A DNA stretch of 64,000 nt from Diphasiastrum complanatum (taxonomy: Eukaryota > Streptophyta > Lycopodiopsida > Lycopodiales > Lycopodiaceae): positions 27,916,861 through 27,980,860 of the forward strand of contig CM055109.1 in NCBI GenBank assembly GCA_029204225.1, read 5' to 3'. Shown here piece by piece: positions 31,001 to 50,699 of this stretch; positions within the stretch are counted from its first letter, which is position 1, and every line of letters starts with the position of its first letter. The translations under genes were made by a program, and so were the position numbers. Under the pieces are notes generated by a model, which was not told the DNA's origin, ran no database searches, and saw only the letters and a list, made by a program, of their open reading frames with translations.

Positions 31001-32402
31001 CTTCGAATCCCCAGGTTCTGAGGTTGAATCAACTGCATCTTGCAAAAGACTTCTAGAATTAACTGCAACATTTTGCCTTGCCTGCGATTTTTCTTTTTCG
31101 TAACAAGTAAGCCCCAACATCCCAATGTTTGGCCGGCTTTGTTTTGAAAGATCCTTCCTCCCAGCTATCCCTATACTATCTCGTTTCTGCTTCTTTATGG
31201 GTGGGCATTCCTGCCCTTTAGAATTGAGCACCCATCGTTCTCCATTAGCCTCATGTTGATTTTCAAACAGCCTCACATTTGCATCCTCTACAACGGGAGC
31301 ACTATTTCTTTCCTGGGACTTATATCGAGTTCCATCAAGATCTTTGCTTTTAGAAAGACGTCTTTTGAGCATCGTTTCGACCACATCATGTTTCTGTTTC
31401 TTTGTAGGTGGGCTAGCATGTCTTCTTGAATTTCGAATTGGATCTTCATCACGTTTCAAAAGTGCACTTGGCAAAGGACTGACGAAAGCATTGTCATTAG
31501 GTTTACCCTTATCATGAATAACTAGTCCTGGATTCCTATGTTTGCCTCTGCTTGTAATCAGAAGACCCTTGCCCACCGCTACATCCAGTCTCTGATTATT
31601 TTTGGGTGGACGACCACGCCTTCTAGGACTTTGCACTCCTTCCTCACTGTTTGCCTATCACCACAGAATAACAAAGTAGCCATGTCAGTAAAATCATTCA
31701 TAAACTTTGGCATCCAAGCATGAAACAGTGCAAACGTGGCTATGATTTGAGCTTCCACGTTTGAATCTGGCTTTTTACAACAAAAATAAAAAGACCACAC
31801 AATCTCTACCTGTTGGCGTGATGGAATTGCACTTTTTGATCTTCCATTGTAGCCCAAGCTTTGTTTGATAAACTCCCTCCTTGTCACAGAGCCTGTAGAA
31901 CATTTATCATTTGAAAAACCTTCGTCTCCCCATTTTCCAAGTCAAATTCTAGTCAATTTCAATCTAAGCTCAGCAACTATCAGTAGGTCTACTAAAATAA
32001 AAGAAGAAAAATATGGAAAAAACGAAGAATCGAGGCTCAAAAAAGATCAAAATCAGTCTTCCAACACAAGAGCTTCCGTGATTCCAGATTTCCAACAAAG
32101 CTCTAAATATGTTTTGAAAACTCAAACTTGATATCTCACAAATAGACAGCTCTGAAATAAGAAAAACTTGCATCTTCCATTCAAAATTCAGGAAGAGCAA
32201 CATGTTTCATTCTCTCCCGAATCAACAAAAGCATGGCGTTTTTTACCTGATTCCATGTTTTTGACGACCTATTCTACTTGGGTCGGCAGAAGGAAGTCAC
32301 CCACCCTTATTCTACAAACAAAACAACAAAAGATGTTCCAACAGCAGAATTACCCTTACCAGCCTCCATCGGCGGTGATGCGTCTGAAGAATCCCCGTCC
32401 AT
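22609..32402 (-). CDS. JMJ24/JMJ25-like JmjC-domain protein with WRC and RING-like zinc motifs
   Basis: Fourteen coding exons: 32402-32360, 31892-31810, 31654-30314, 30185-30031, 29841-29742, 29652-29523, 29360-29303, 26296-25477, 25010-24684, 24517-23903, 23703-23631, 23480-23395, 22965-22846 and 22683-22609. Together they give 1341 residues, and all joins keep frame. The start is the ATG at 32402 ([11 protein letters not shown]), chosen because its GTAAGG donor matches exon 2 in phase. Domains: AT-hook-like RRGRPPK (about 54-60); WRC motif C358-x9-C-x10-C-x2-H382; RING-like cysteines 511-566; second zinc cluster about 634-665; JmjC fold about 860-1300. The family (KDM3/IBM1 group, nuclear) acts on H3K9 methylation. 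The iron ligands are Gln1013, Gly1015 and Tyr1271 here instead of His, Asp and His, so demethylase activity is not expected; this fits the JMJ24 type, described as acting in chromatin silencing through its RING domain. Exons 1 and 2 and the intron 10 donor are least certain. Confidence 0.88.
25477..26296 (-). CDS. Exon 8 of the JmjC gene: second zinc cluster and JmjC N-terminus
   Basis: 273 codons. It begins [15 protein letters not shown] (first Cys split across intron 7), the hallmark second zinc cluster of KDM3-type plant proteins. It ends in [17 protein letters not shown]...AVDCFDGRE, the entry to the JmjC fold. The donor is GTGAGT. Confidence 0.88.
26560..28360 (-). mobile_element. Ty3/gypsy relic inside intron 7 of the JmjC gene
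   Basis: Intron 7 (26297-29302) is about 3.0 kb, far longer than the others. On the minus strand it contains, in retrotransposon order, a gag-like frame (27938-28351), an aspartic-protease-like [11 protein letters not shown] (27156-27359, where families have D-S/T-G-A) and a reverse-transcriptase start resembling [20 protein letters not shown] (about 26640-26740), preceded by a PSSFPP segment near 26880. Frameshifts are frequent and no LTR was paired. The relic is in the same orientation as the host gene. Confidence 0.65.
28361..29302. other. Remaining part of intron 7
   Basis: Non-coding DNA between the gypsy relic and exon 7. No repeat or domain is recognised. The intron donor is GTATGC at 29302. 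Confidence 0.5.
29742..30185 (-). CDS. Exons 4-5 of the JmjC gene: RING-like zinc domain
   Basis: Exons 30185-30031 and 29841-29742 join within a Trp codon. Together they encode CHQC, CSKC, CLCC, CPFC, CVC and C, a cysteine-rich cluster typical of the zinc region before JmjC in the IBM1/JMJ24 group. In JMJ24 this region is reported to act as a RING E3 ligase. The intron between them uses GTACAT and TTCAG. Confidence 0.85.
30314..31654 (-). CDS. Exon 3 of the JmjC gene: AT-hook-like and WRC domain
   Basis: The largest exon, 447 codons with no stop. It opens with ANSEEG followed by the basic RRRGRPPK motif. The linker is rich in Lys, Ser and Glu, with repeated PP-KKQK-D basic patches suggesting nuclear localisation. 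The WRC domain, a plant-specific Trp-Arg-Cys motif thought to bind DNA, is encoded around 30720-30600 with its C-C-C-H ligands complete. The acceptor is GATAG at 31655-31659 and the donor is GTAAAA. Confidence 0.85.
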
Positions 32403-33567
32403 CAGCACGGCTTTCACGTTGACTTTAAGACCCAGCTTAATCAATAATGGCTTCTCTACAAACTATTAGGCAACTTAGAATAAATTCACCAAAGCGCATC
32501 GTTGTTTTATATTCCATCTCTTTACCAAATCCATAATTTCCTGTTCTGTTCAGAGCCCTTCCGTAGAAACCCTACCATAAAAGCAAGCAACCCACAAAAC
32601 TGCCATCGAAAGCCCACATGTGAGCGCAATTGATAATTTATCTAATCAACCCACAAATTTGTAGCCCTACTCGGTGCAGAAATTGCTCGGAGAAATGGAT
32701 CTGCTTGTGTTTGAAGAGCTGCTAACTTCCGAAGCAAATAAACCACAATACGGCACAACCTAAGGCAGCTATGTAACCTAGTCAACTGCTTCAGATGTAT
32801 ATACACCAGCAGTCCCTCCGAAAAGAGCAAGAGCAGGCCTTTGTATGTCTTTATCGGCTTCAAAAGATAGCAGTATGTCTATGAAAAGGCTGTTAAGAAA
32901 TAGATCCATGCTTGATGAAGCCTCGCCTTACAAAAAGGAGCACAACCCACATCCTATTTCCGCCCCTTCTCAGTTAGACCACCTTCTGCCGCCTCACAGG
33001 AGCACTGTAGGGCACCGTGGGAGGGACGCGGAGCCAAAAGAAGAAAAGATGCTCCGTGTTCACCATAGCTGTGGCCACTAAAGCAAAGTACACGCCCTTT
33101 CCTAAAGGCTAACACAACTAAACACCCACCCTAGTACTGCATGTCCTCATGCTGCTTCTGCCATTGCAGGACAAGAGGGACTCAAAGGCTCCATTGCTGA
33201 CACAGGTGAAATGATGGTCTCACATGCCTGCCTGCCTGCCTGCCTCTTTGCCTCCCTCCCTAAACTGCAACGATCAGATCAGAGATCAGCCCACAGGCCA
33301 GAGGATCATCATCACCCCCAACAAAGCCATGGATGGTGATCAGACAGATAGATTCAACGGCGAAGCAGATGGGAAGATGGGTAATTTGCCTCCTCCCTCC
33401 TTTTTCTATGCCTGCTTTCCTTCTTCTTCTTCTTCTTCTTCTTCTTCTGTTTTTGCTTCTTCTTCTTTTCTTTCTTTCTTTCTCTTTTTTCTTTGTCTTC
33501 CACCGTTTCATTTTTTTTTTTTTGTTGTGTTCCCCTTTTCTTTCTTTTTTTAACTTTTTGCGGGCAG
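32403..33567. other. 5' flank of the JmjC gene (promoter and 5' UTR)
   Basis: Sequence upstream of the inferred ATG. It contains (TGCC)n at 33225-33244 and a pyrimidine-rich block with (TTC)n at 33419-33450. Long frames at 33224-33593 come from this low-complexity tract. The transcription start is not placed. Confidence 0.45.
33419..33545. repeat. (TTC)n and CT-rich tract
   Basis: About nine TTC units followed by T- and CT-rich sequence, about 1 kb upstream of the JmjC gene's ATG. Confidence 0.85.
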
Positions 33568-34090
33568 GCTTCTTGGGTCTGATTTTTATTCACCCTTAAA
33601 AATTTATTAAAAAAATTTCATTTTTTTTCTCTCTAATTTAGATTTCTTGGGTCTGATTTTTATTCACCCTTGAAAATTTATTAAACTTTATTTTCATTTT
33701 TTTCTCTCTAATTTAGACTTCTTGGGTTTGATTTTTATTCACCCTTGAAAATTTATTAAAATTTATTTCCAATTTTTTTTCTCTAATTTAGACTTCTTGG
33801 GTCTGATTTTTATTCACCCTTGAAAATTTATTAAAATCTATTTTCATTTTTTTTCTCTCTAATTTAGACTTCTTGGGTCTGATTTTTATTCACCCTTGGA
33901 GATTTATTAAAATTTATTTCGATTTTTTTTCTCTAATTTAGGCTTCTTGGGTCTGATTTTTATTCACCCCTGAAAATTAATTCAAAAATATTTCGATTTT
34001 TTTCTCTACTTTAGGCTTCTTGGGTCTGATTTTTATTCCCCCTTGAAAATCAATTAAGAATTACTTCCATTTTTTTTTCTAATTTCTTTA
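33568..34090. repeat. 74-75 bp minisatellite, seven units
   Basis: TTGGGT(C/T)TG starts at 33573, 33647, 33722, 33797, 33873, 33947 and 34020, giving periods of 73-76 bp. Each unit reads TTGGGTCTGATTTTTATTC, then CACCC, GAAAATTTATTAA, a T-rich tract and CTCTAATTTAG. Units are similar to each other. Its last unit fades into AT-rich DNA. Confidence 0.93.
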
Positions 34091-38749
<4,659 letters not shown>

Positions 38750-39040
38750 ATTTGTTTGGTGGTGCACTACTACTAAAGTAGTTGGCCGCCCTTCCTTATG
38801 CCGGTTTGCACGACAATTATGAGCATTAAACACTAATGGATGGGTGCACTACCATAGAAGTAGTTGGCCGCCCTTCCATCTGCTTTTTTGCACATTGAAT
38901 TGTCTTATGAACTTGTGTATGATGGCACTCTAATATTGTAGTTGGCAACCCTTCCATGTACCATCTTGCACTTTGAATTGCTTGTAAACGTGTATATGAT
39001 GGCGCTCTACCATAATGGTAGTTGGACACCCTTCCAACTG
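38750..39040. repeat. About 80-bp tandem repeat, four diverged units
   Basis: The block GTAGTTGG(C/A)(C/A)(G/A)CCCTTCC, preceded by G(C/G)(A/T)CTAC-type sequence, recurs four times from about 38758, 38838, 38922 and 38998, with periods near 77-84 bp. Each is followed by a segment containing TTTGCAC or ACAAATTG. Confidence 0.8.
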
Positions 39041-40342
39041 CTAATTCTCTTTACAAATTGTATCATATGATTGGTTGTAACTCTGTATTTTGGATTGCAT
39101 GTGGATTTGGAAAACGTTCTTGCCATTAATTTCCAATTGGGCATGGTAAAAAAACCTAGAAAGGGCTAAAATTCATGATTTTTGCTTGTTTTTTCATGAA
39201 ATTGGATGGTAGGAGGTTGTTAAACATCAATTGAAGCTGGGAAAAGATTAATCATAGTCTTTTGAAGCTGTTCTAGAAGTTAGAGCCAAGAATTCTAGCA
39301 ATTGGGTTTGTAGGAAGTCAAAAAGTGTCAAAAATTGACCAATTTTGGTGAATTTTGGGGGATGGATTTCTCTAAATCCATAAGGGGATCATTCTGGGTT
39401 TTTTCCAGCATAATTTGTATTCCTTTTTACCTTCCCAGCAAGCTATCAGACCTATAAATTGATGGGTAGAGGCTTATGTTTCAATTCCATAAAGATTGTA
39501 GCAATTTTGACTTCTAGAAACCAAGAAATCATGGTTCTCAGCCCGGCTTGGTTGAGTGTTTGCATGTTTTTGGACAGATTGGTCTAGAAAAAGTGTGCCC
39601 TCCTACAGTTTAATTGGCTGTTCTAAACTCGCACGTGTGAGTCCTAGGTGGTAAGCTGACATGGTAGTGTCTTGTTCACTGGGTCTCCCTCTGTACTGAG
39701 CTTTACAGCACCCAATTTGGTGTCCTGTAGCCAAAGATATGAACATCTGAAGTTTTGCAATTTTGTGAGCAAAATTGGCAAAATTTCCAATTGTTCTGAT
39801 TGCATGCATGACAATTTCCTATTTTGATGTATTGTGCTTACATGGAATGTTTGCATGCGGTTTCTCTGAGTGATTTGACATGCATGGGTTGGTTAGATCT
39901 GTTTTGAGTGGTCATATGCATGTACTCTGACAGGTAGATACAAAACTGGATTTTATAGCTGACAATTTCCGTAACACTGAATTTTTACGTAAAATTTCGT
40001 AAAGTGAAAAAACAGTTTAATGTCGCATGTCTTGCATGCTTGATGGAAATTAATGAAGTAAAATTAAGAATCGAACAGTGAATCGAATTTTCGATTTTGA
40101 TTGCTTAATAACTGACTGTGATTTTTTATGAATTTTTAGAAAACATAAAATTAAATAAAAAAATTAAAAGTGCGAAAACTCGAAATTTTTAGTTTTTTTC
40201 AGTTTCTTGTAATATCTATGAAATTGACTAAAAATAGTGATTTGACCATACTGGGGTCAATTTCAGTCAGTTTTTTGGTCAGCAGTACTTCACTAATCAG
40301 ATATTAATTAAATTTAGTGATTTCCAGGATAGATATATCGAG
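39041..40342. other. Presumed leader or LTR of a gypsy element
   Basis: No frame with a domain. It lies directly upstream of a gag start on the plus strand and so is probably retrotransposon leader, but no primer-binding site was recognised. Confidence 0.35.
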
Positions 40343-40753
40343 ATGGCCGAAGAAACTTCAAATCGGGCTACAAATCAAGGTGCACCATCTTATATGGTGA
40401 TTTGTCAGCAGTTGAGTACAACACTAAATGACATGAATAATCGTAATCAGATGAGAGATCAGCAAATGGAGGTTCTTTTGAATCAAGTCAAATTGATGTC
40501 TTCACCCAATCTCGATTTTCAACCGGAGGTTTATTCGGACGAGGAGAAGGAGAAGAAACCTGAGGTCGTCGAGGACTGGCTGGCCAAGTGGAGTAGTTAC
40601 TTCAATCTGCACGGTGTTCCTGATGGGAAGAAAATTGAAAGTGTCGTGTTGTTCTTACGCGACAAAGCGTCATCGTGGTGGGTATCGCTCCATACTACCA
40701 TGCAGTTCTTTACAATGTTTGGAACGACACTTTTTACGTTAAAAGGTTTTTAA
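40343..40753 (+). pseudogene. Truncated gypsy-type gag
   Basis: A 136-codon open frame starting MAEETSNRAT. Its C-terminal half contains VEDWLAKWSSYFNL, VLFLRDKASSWW, resembling the retrotransposon gag (capsid) domain in which a W-x5-F segment is followed by FLxGxAxxWW. Full-length gag-pol would run for thousands of bases; here the likeness ends at the WWVSL segment and the frame stops at 40753. It is therefore a 5' fragment of a gypsy element, cut off by deletion or a later insertion. Confidence 0.6.
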
Positions 40754-41228
40754 CAACCAGAAAAGTAATTATTTTCCATATTGTAAATCTTTATAATTAC
40801 GTTTTTCATTCTTGAAAGGGTTGTTTTGGATAAATAGTAAAAGTGCTGCCTATATAAGTAAGCCATAAATGTTTTTAGAGGTGGTTATTGATGGGCTTGA
40901 ACGGCGTGGAGTTTCACAAGCCTGCAAGTGCCCGGATTCCCTAACAAGTTACATGGGAAGTCCGTGGGGCTAGCATGGCACAGATCTGCCCTAGTACTCG
41001 ACAATATGTTCAAAATCATGTCTCTTTGTATTTGTGCATGGATTAATAGCATTCGTACATGTTTTTACATCTTTATGAGCTGAATACATTCTCTTTGCTC
41101 TTGCATTGATCAGTATGGCATCTGCCCTTATACGGTTTCGATTCAAGGGCAAAATGTATTACTATTTATAAGTTGCATATTTGGGAAGATTGGACGAACT
41201 TTTTGTTATTGCATTCAAGTTGAAAAAG
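40754..41228. other. Intergenic between retrotransposon fragments
   Basis: Nothing recognised. It joins the truncated gypsy gag to the chimeric repeat at 41229. Confidence 0.5.
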
Positions 41229-41365
41229 TAGTGAATCTTGTTTCGGACATGGATAACAACTGATGCTCAGCTATGACACTTGTCTTCCTCACTTAACTAA
41301 CTCGTGCGATTTTATTTTGTGGGATGGTGGCAGGTAACAGCTGGGTGTCCTAAAACTTGCTTCAC
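41229..41365 (-). repeat. 137-bp repeat shared with 11747-11883, at the broken end of a copia element
   Basis: The minus strand from 41365 begins inside the copia integrase frame (SEASFRTP) and then switches to sequence that does not match integrase. The same junction is present at 11747-11883. Confidence 0.8.
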
Positions 41366-43109
41366 TCTTGATCCCATGCTCATCACAAAAAGCCTTGAAC
41401 TTGGTAGATATGTACTCTCACCATTGTCACTTCTCAAGCACAAATTGATCTCCCTTGCATTCTTGAACTTGACAAAAATATCAAACACTTCACCTTTGCT
41501 CTTTAGTAGATAGATCCAACAAAATCTACTAAAATCATCAATGAAAGTTACATACATCTTAGCTCCACTATTGCTAATTGTAGTAATTTCATGAATATCC
41601 AAATGTACAACCTGAAAAGGCTTTGTAGATCTAGTATAAGGTAGTCTACGTGACTTTGACAAAGTACAAGACTCACAAACATGATTGATGCTACTTAAGA
41701 AACTTGGAAGACCAACAACAACCTGCTTTCTTGCCATTACCTCCAATGACCTGATATTGAGGTGTCCCATCCTCTTATGCCAAACCTCTTGAATAGATAT
41801 TTGCTCTCTTGCAACACATCCAGCTTGGTTAGCAATAACACAAGCATCTAGTTTGAACAACTTCCCTTGTCTTTCACCTTTTGCAACTAGGATATCCTTC
41901 CTTTTGATCACATTAGCATCTCCATCAAACTCCACTTTGAGGCCTTTAATTAGCAATTGACTCACACTAAGCAATTCTTGGTAATAGATGGAATAAACAA
42001 AACATCTTCCAAATAAACATTCCTATTTGTAGAGAGAGAAGTAGGAATTGTGCCACTCCCTTTGAGGCCATGTAGATCACCCTCTTGTCATCTCCATATG
42101 CCAAAAAAGAAGTGAAGTACTCTTTGTGAAAATCATGTGTGAGCTTGCACCACTATCAATCCACCAAGGATCTAGATCTCCATCATTAGCAAGCATACAT
42201 GGAAGACATCACAAGAGCATCATCAATTGTATCTTGAACATCCAAACCATCCTCATCAAGAGTATGATTACCTTGCTTGTCTCCTTGATCTCTCTTCTTC
42301 TTGTAGCACTCACTTGCAAAGTGTCCTTTGATGCCACAATAGAAGCATTTGAGCTTTGATTTATCTTTCTTTTTGCCACTTGAAGAAGCCTCCTCTTGAT
42401 CTTGCCCTTTAGACCACTGGTCTTTGTTTTTGCCCTGGAATTTGCCTTTTGTGAACATAGCCTTCTCTCCAACTTGAGTTGATGTAGATCCACTCCTTGC
42501 TTGAAGCCTATATTCTTCATTGATCAAGATCTCTTAAAAATCCATCAAACTTGGCAAAGTTCTTTGAATAGCAAGACTTTGAACAATGTTAGCATGAGCA
42601 TCCAACAAACCATTAAGAATTACTTGAACAAGCTCTCTTTCCTTAATGCTCTCATCAATGCCAACCAACTCATCATTCAATGCTTTCACTGTCAAAACAA
42701 AAGTTTTTGGACTTTCTTCACTCTTTTGCAAACAAGAAAAGATTTGCCTTCTTAGAGTCAATACTCTAGAAGTAGACTTGGACTCATAAAGCTTCTTCAA
42801 AGCTTCCCAAGCCTCACTTGATGAAGTACACTTACCAACTTCTTTAAGAAGCTCATTGGCAACATTCATCTTGATCATGTGTAGAGCCCTTTTGGCCCTC
42901 TTATCGTACCTCGATTGATCTTGTTGTGTTGCTAGCCTCTTCTCCAAACCTACAACAATTTTCCAAAACATCATTCATCTCAAGAAGTTATTCCATCCTC
43001 ACTTTCCATAATGAATAGTTGCCTGAGGTAAGTCTATCATTGGCTTCCAACATGACTCCACTTGATGTTGCCATGTAGCAATGACCTGATCTTCTGTTTC
43101 AACCTGTTT

Positions 43110-43731
43110 CAATGCACAAAGCACTCCGTTGAACAACAACAAATGCTTTCAAAAGAAATCACAAAGAATTAAAGCTCCTCATATCTCTTCTAGCACTTCT
43201 ACCAAGCAAATCAACACATAAATATGTCTGTATAAGTTGGCCTAATCTTGGTTTGAATACTAAGATCTGATGTAGATTGATTGGTTGAAGAAAATTTGTT
43301 AGTAAGAGTTAGATGGTTGGAAAACTTGTGATGTGGAATTAGTCACTTCAAAGATTTCCCAAATATGTTATTTACTCATGAGAAATAGAGTTCTTTTGTA
43401 GTTGACTTGCAAGATTCTCAATGAGTTATGTGAGTAACATATGCGGATTATGGATGAATTTGCCAGTTTATAGCCTATGTTTATGTATAGGAACTAGTTG
43501 GACATGTTGGTTATGTACATCCTAATCTTGTGGATCTACTATGTGTTTCCTATGTACTGAATTTATCTCGTATACTTAAACTAGTTAATGCTCATAGACA
43601 TATGAACAAGTAATGTTTAGAATAGTGCATGCTCATTGGGCCATGGGCTTACACATGCAGGAAGCCATGCCCTCGCAACACTTTTATTAACTAACTTTAT
43701 TTATTTCTCTATGTTGGGAATACCCCCAACA
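43110..43731 (-). repeat. Probable 5' LTR of the truncated copia element
   Basis: Its right end, TGTTGGGGGTATTCCCAACA on the minus strand, is a near-perfect palindromic LTR start. The left end next to gag is approximate; I did not find a clear primer-binding site. Confidence 0.5.
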
Positions 43732-45190
43732 GGCTCATTGGGGATCTTTTCTTGCTCTTTTGTGTAACTCACATATCATACAAATCATCTATTGTGTGCT
43801 ATTATGCATTTGAAAACTTCTTACACACATCTCATTGTTAAATGACAAGCATACACATCATTAATAGTGTTTTGCAGCCATACTTGTTTACATTGTTTTA
43901 AAACATCATAGAACTACAAAAAACAAATAGTACATTTCACACTAAGAGGGCATGATGATTCATATGGTTAGCATGCTACTTGCAAAGATGGGTGGCTTAG
44001 TTGTCTTCTTAATAAGTGATGGTATTTGATTTTTTTCCAAGATGGAGTTGTAGGTAGCTGATTTGAAGTTTAAACACATTAAAGGCTCTACTAATCCATC
44101 CAAGCATACCAAAAAATGATTGGCTTGATGGCATAAAGTCTCATGTTATCTCAAGGGTGTAGCCTCTTGCAAATGCGACAAATTGTTTACCTAGTACTGA
44201 GTATATGTATGAGTAATCAAAATGCAAGTAATGCAAATGTGAGTAGTCTAAGTGCAAGGGCAAAAGTATGCCTCAGGGTGTGAGAAGTTAACTTTACACA
44301 CTTTAGACTTAAACCTTTATATTTCTTGAACTATGTGTTGATGCAAAAAAGGACTATCATGGTGATTTTATGTTTTCTTGCATGCAATGTTGACTTGGTG
44401 TGCTATTGAGAGGTATCTCCTATCTTATGGCAATATAGTCAATCTCTAAGCTTTTGAGTACACTGCCACTGATCATTATTTGATTTTCCATTATCTTACC
44501 TTTAATCTAAATTGTCCATTTCACTTTCTTGGCCAAATGCTTCTCTATAGGCATTACCTCTCTTGATGACAAATCACCTTGGTTGAATCTTCCACCTCCA
44601 CCTCTCATAGCTAGAGAATGATTGGATAATTGATTTTGCTACCAATTTTTGCTTAGTTTTTCCTCTTGCAATGAAAATCCACCTAATTCATCAAAGGCCA
44701 ACAATCTTTCTCTCATTGATATATTGGTCACATAAGTCAAAATGTCCCATGTTGTTTTGGTCCTAGAGCATCGCTAACATATGGAATCATGACATCCTTC
44801 AATATGCTGATAAAAATCTAAGCATGATGACTCCTCTTATTAAATACTTTGCGATCTTCTTCCATAAGATGTCTTGTCTCTTTGCTTGTCACTATATCTC
44901 ATAACTCTTTTTCCATCACAATGTTTTTCATTCTAAATTTTCATAGTGCATTATTATGGCCCCTTCGAGCTTAGTAGACTTGCAGCTGAAGACACAATTG
45001 ATCATAGTAGCCATTTCAATGACACTTAATTTTACTTTTGAATACTTGTTTTAAGGCCAAATGAATAAAATTTTGTCTTCCATCTTTTTGACAAGTAACA
45101 CCAAGCTAGTACTTAAGTTAAATCAGCCACCGTATCTCAAAATATTGTAGTATTTAGCTCCACTCGTCACATTCAAGAAACTTACCTTCC
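43732..45190. other. Intergenic, weak gag-like relic
   Basis: No intact gene. On the minus strand near 44630-44760 a stretch reads TWDILTYVTNISMRERLL, which could be a decayed copia gag, but stops surround it and no zinc knuckle follows. Confidence 0.3.
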
Positions 45191-47400
45191 AATCACATCC
45201 TCTAGCGATAGATTATTTGACAGCCTACAGAAATACACCAGATTGTCTAACAACCTATAGAAATACACAAGAATTGCCAACAGGTGTCTGCACGACAAAC
45301 TCTCGAATCGACAATTGTTGAAGCCAATTGTCAAAGGCAATTGTTGAAGCTAATTGTCAAAGCTATTGTCAAAGGCATTTGTCGAAGTCAATTGTTGACA
45401 AGCAAAGACTATCAATTTTTTACCTCGGCTATTGTTCACGGCCTTATTTTTCACGATCAGGCATAATTTTCAATAGAATCTCTTGTAAATGCATTGGTTA
45501 GGCATTCTTGTAATTAAAAGAAGATGCTATGAGAATGAGAGTTCAGGTAAGAACTCAATTGTATCAAGTTATCTAACTCCTTAAATCAGATATCATGAGA
45601 GACTGAGAGCAATTCAAGAAGATAGAAAAATTGTTTCATCTGTAATAAGCATGGTGGGATCGCAGCACTTAGTGCACAACTACTGTGAACCATTACTGGT
45701 CACAAGATTTACCTATTTGCAGTCTAATCTTTTATTACAACAACTTAATTTATAACTTCTCTAGTTTGCTTTACATGCATTAGCATTGTCAAATGCTCTT
45801 TCTTATTTTTCTCTCTTTGTATATCTGATATTATTGCCCTACTGATTGACGTAGAGTATCCAATTTGAAAATTGTAGGCTATCAGAAACACCTAATTTTT
45901 CACTCTCTTCATGGCTGACTAAGACACCTATACAAATATATTCTATTGATTAGACGAACGCTCTAAGTAATTGTCTGAATTTCAGTAGTTTGATTTGATC
46001 CTTATAGTATTTATTATTATTTTTTGACTGGAGAGAACACACACACAACTCCAACAATGTGGTATCAAAGCAGGTTCGAGTTATCAATCGAATTCATTGT
46101 TATTATTGTTCTTAGATTATTATTTAATCGTGGAAGGTTCAACCTCAGAGATTGGGTTGATCAATAAGTTCAACGATGTAAATTTTTTGCGACTTTTGCA
46201 AGTTTCTTTTTTGCCATCATTCAACAAAAAGATAGCACATGGTGTGCCACTCTTTTTATGCTACTACTTCAATGTTTATTATTAAGAATGTGGCTTGGTA
46301 CATAGTTAAAAATCCCACTAAGTATAAAAAAATTCAAATTAAATTTTTTCTTGCAGCCAGCCAAGATAGCATGCCGGCATGCTAAGAATCTCATTTCATA
46401 TAGCACGCCAACGTTCTATCTTTAAAGGCTATAAAAAAAAATCAATTGTTTTACTTAGCACGTCAACTTAATATGTTTGGAGGTTGAAATAAATATTTTG
46501 AAATAATGTTTTTACTCAAAATTTGGTTCTCAAATGTGTCAAATTTATTTTTTTATTTTACAATTTACTCGGCTAGCACATTGGCATGCTAGTCGAATCA
46601 GCTCTAAAAAGAAATTTACTTTTTCAAAAAGTTCTTCAAAAAAACTCCATTTTTTTGAAATAAAAAATTTGTAGGCTAGCACGCCGACATCCTAACTTTG
46701 ACAACTTCAAGAACAGTTTAAAAATAAAAATAAACCTGTATTTATAGAGTAACAAAGTATTTTGTGATGGACCTATTTAGAACTTGATGGATAGTCAAGT
46801 TTTTAAGTATGCATCAAACCACAATTTTTGTTCTTAAAAAATCATGTACTGGCATAAAAAGAGTAGCACACCATCTGTTACCATTTTGTTGGAGCATGGG
46901 TGGAAGAAACTGGCAAAACTTGCAAAAAATGTACTCGCAGAATGTCAAAACCCAATGATGACAACTTTCACATGTGGAAGTTCAAGATTAGAATAATATT
47001 AATCGAAAAATAATGGGGGTACGTGAATGGTTTGATAGCCAAATCGACCAAACTTGAATTGATGTCCGCTTGGGAAGCAAAAGATGGCAAAGCCTTAGTC
47101 ATCGTATCTCTGAATCTAAAAGATTGACAAATAGCTCATGGAGCTAATTGTTCCACTTCCAAAAAAGCTTAGGATATACTGACCCGTTTATATGAAACAA
47201 CAAATGTCACGACTCGTCTCTTTTTGAGAAAGAATTTCCTATTGCTCAAGTGAGAGAACTTCAGTTAGTGATCATCTAAATGAATTCAAACATCTACTTA
47301 ATCAGCTAGCTGCAGTAGGTTTGCCAGTATCGAATGAAGATGCTAATATGTCTCTTATATCTAGTCTTCTTCTCTCTTACAACAATTTAGAATTGCTAAA
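45191..47400 (+). mobile_element. Copia relic: LTR end, primer-binding site and broken gag (plus)
   Basis: TGGTATCAAAGC at 46060-46071 is one base from the tRNA-Met primer-binding site. It follows an LTR-like end, CAACTCCAACA, at 46056. Downstream on the plus strand, 46950-47400 gives broken gag: FHMWKFKIRIILIEK, WGYVNG, LTRLYETTN and HLNEFKHLLNQLAAVGLP, with several in-frame stops. Upstream, 45290-45400 has irregular repeats of CAATTGTTGAAG and CAATTGTCAAAG. The left boundary of the LTR is not resolved, and no pol is present. Confidence 0.6.

Positions 47401-50699
<3,299 letters not shown>

Larger units (their letters stand above)
41229..43731 (-). mobile_element. Truncated copia retrotransposon: LTR, gag, protease, integrase (minus)
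   Basis: Reading leftward from 43731, an LTR begins TGTTGGGGGTATTCCCAACA and probably ends near 43110. Gag starts with ATG at 43074 (MATSSGVMLEANDR...). It continues as a UBN2-like capsid (42534-42974) and a CFYCGIKGHFASEC zinc knuckle (about 42330). A WWIDSGAS-like protease site follows (about 42150), then WHKRMGHLNIRS...CESC (gag-pre-integrase, about 41680-41800) and an integrase core YVTFIDDFSRFCWIYLL (about 41520-41570) with RSDNGE (about 41420). At least three stops or frameshifts occur. Pol ends after SEASFRTP, and no reverse transcriptase, RNase H or 3' LTR is present. Confidence 0.8.

Noticed and set aside
31579-31887. 102-codon frame starting at 31887 as the gene's N-terminus
   Set aside because: Position 31887 is GTG, and the frame runs into intron 2. 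An upstream ATG exon (32402-32360) joins in phase to 31892.
33224-33599. Ser- or Lys-rich frames upstream of the JmjC gene
   Set aside because: Encoded by the TTC/CT-rich tract; low complexity on both strands.
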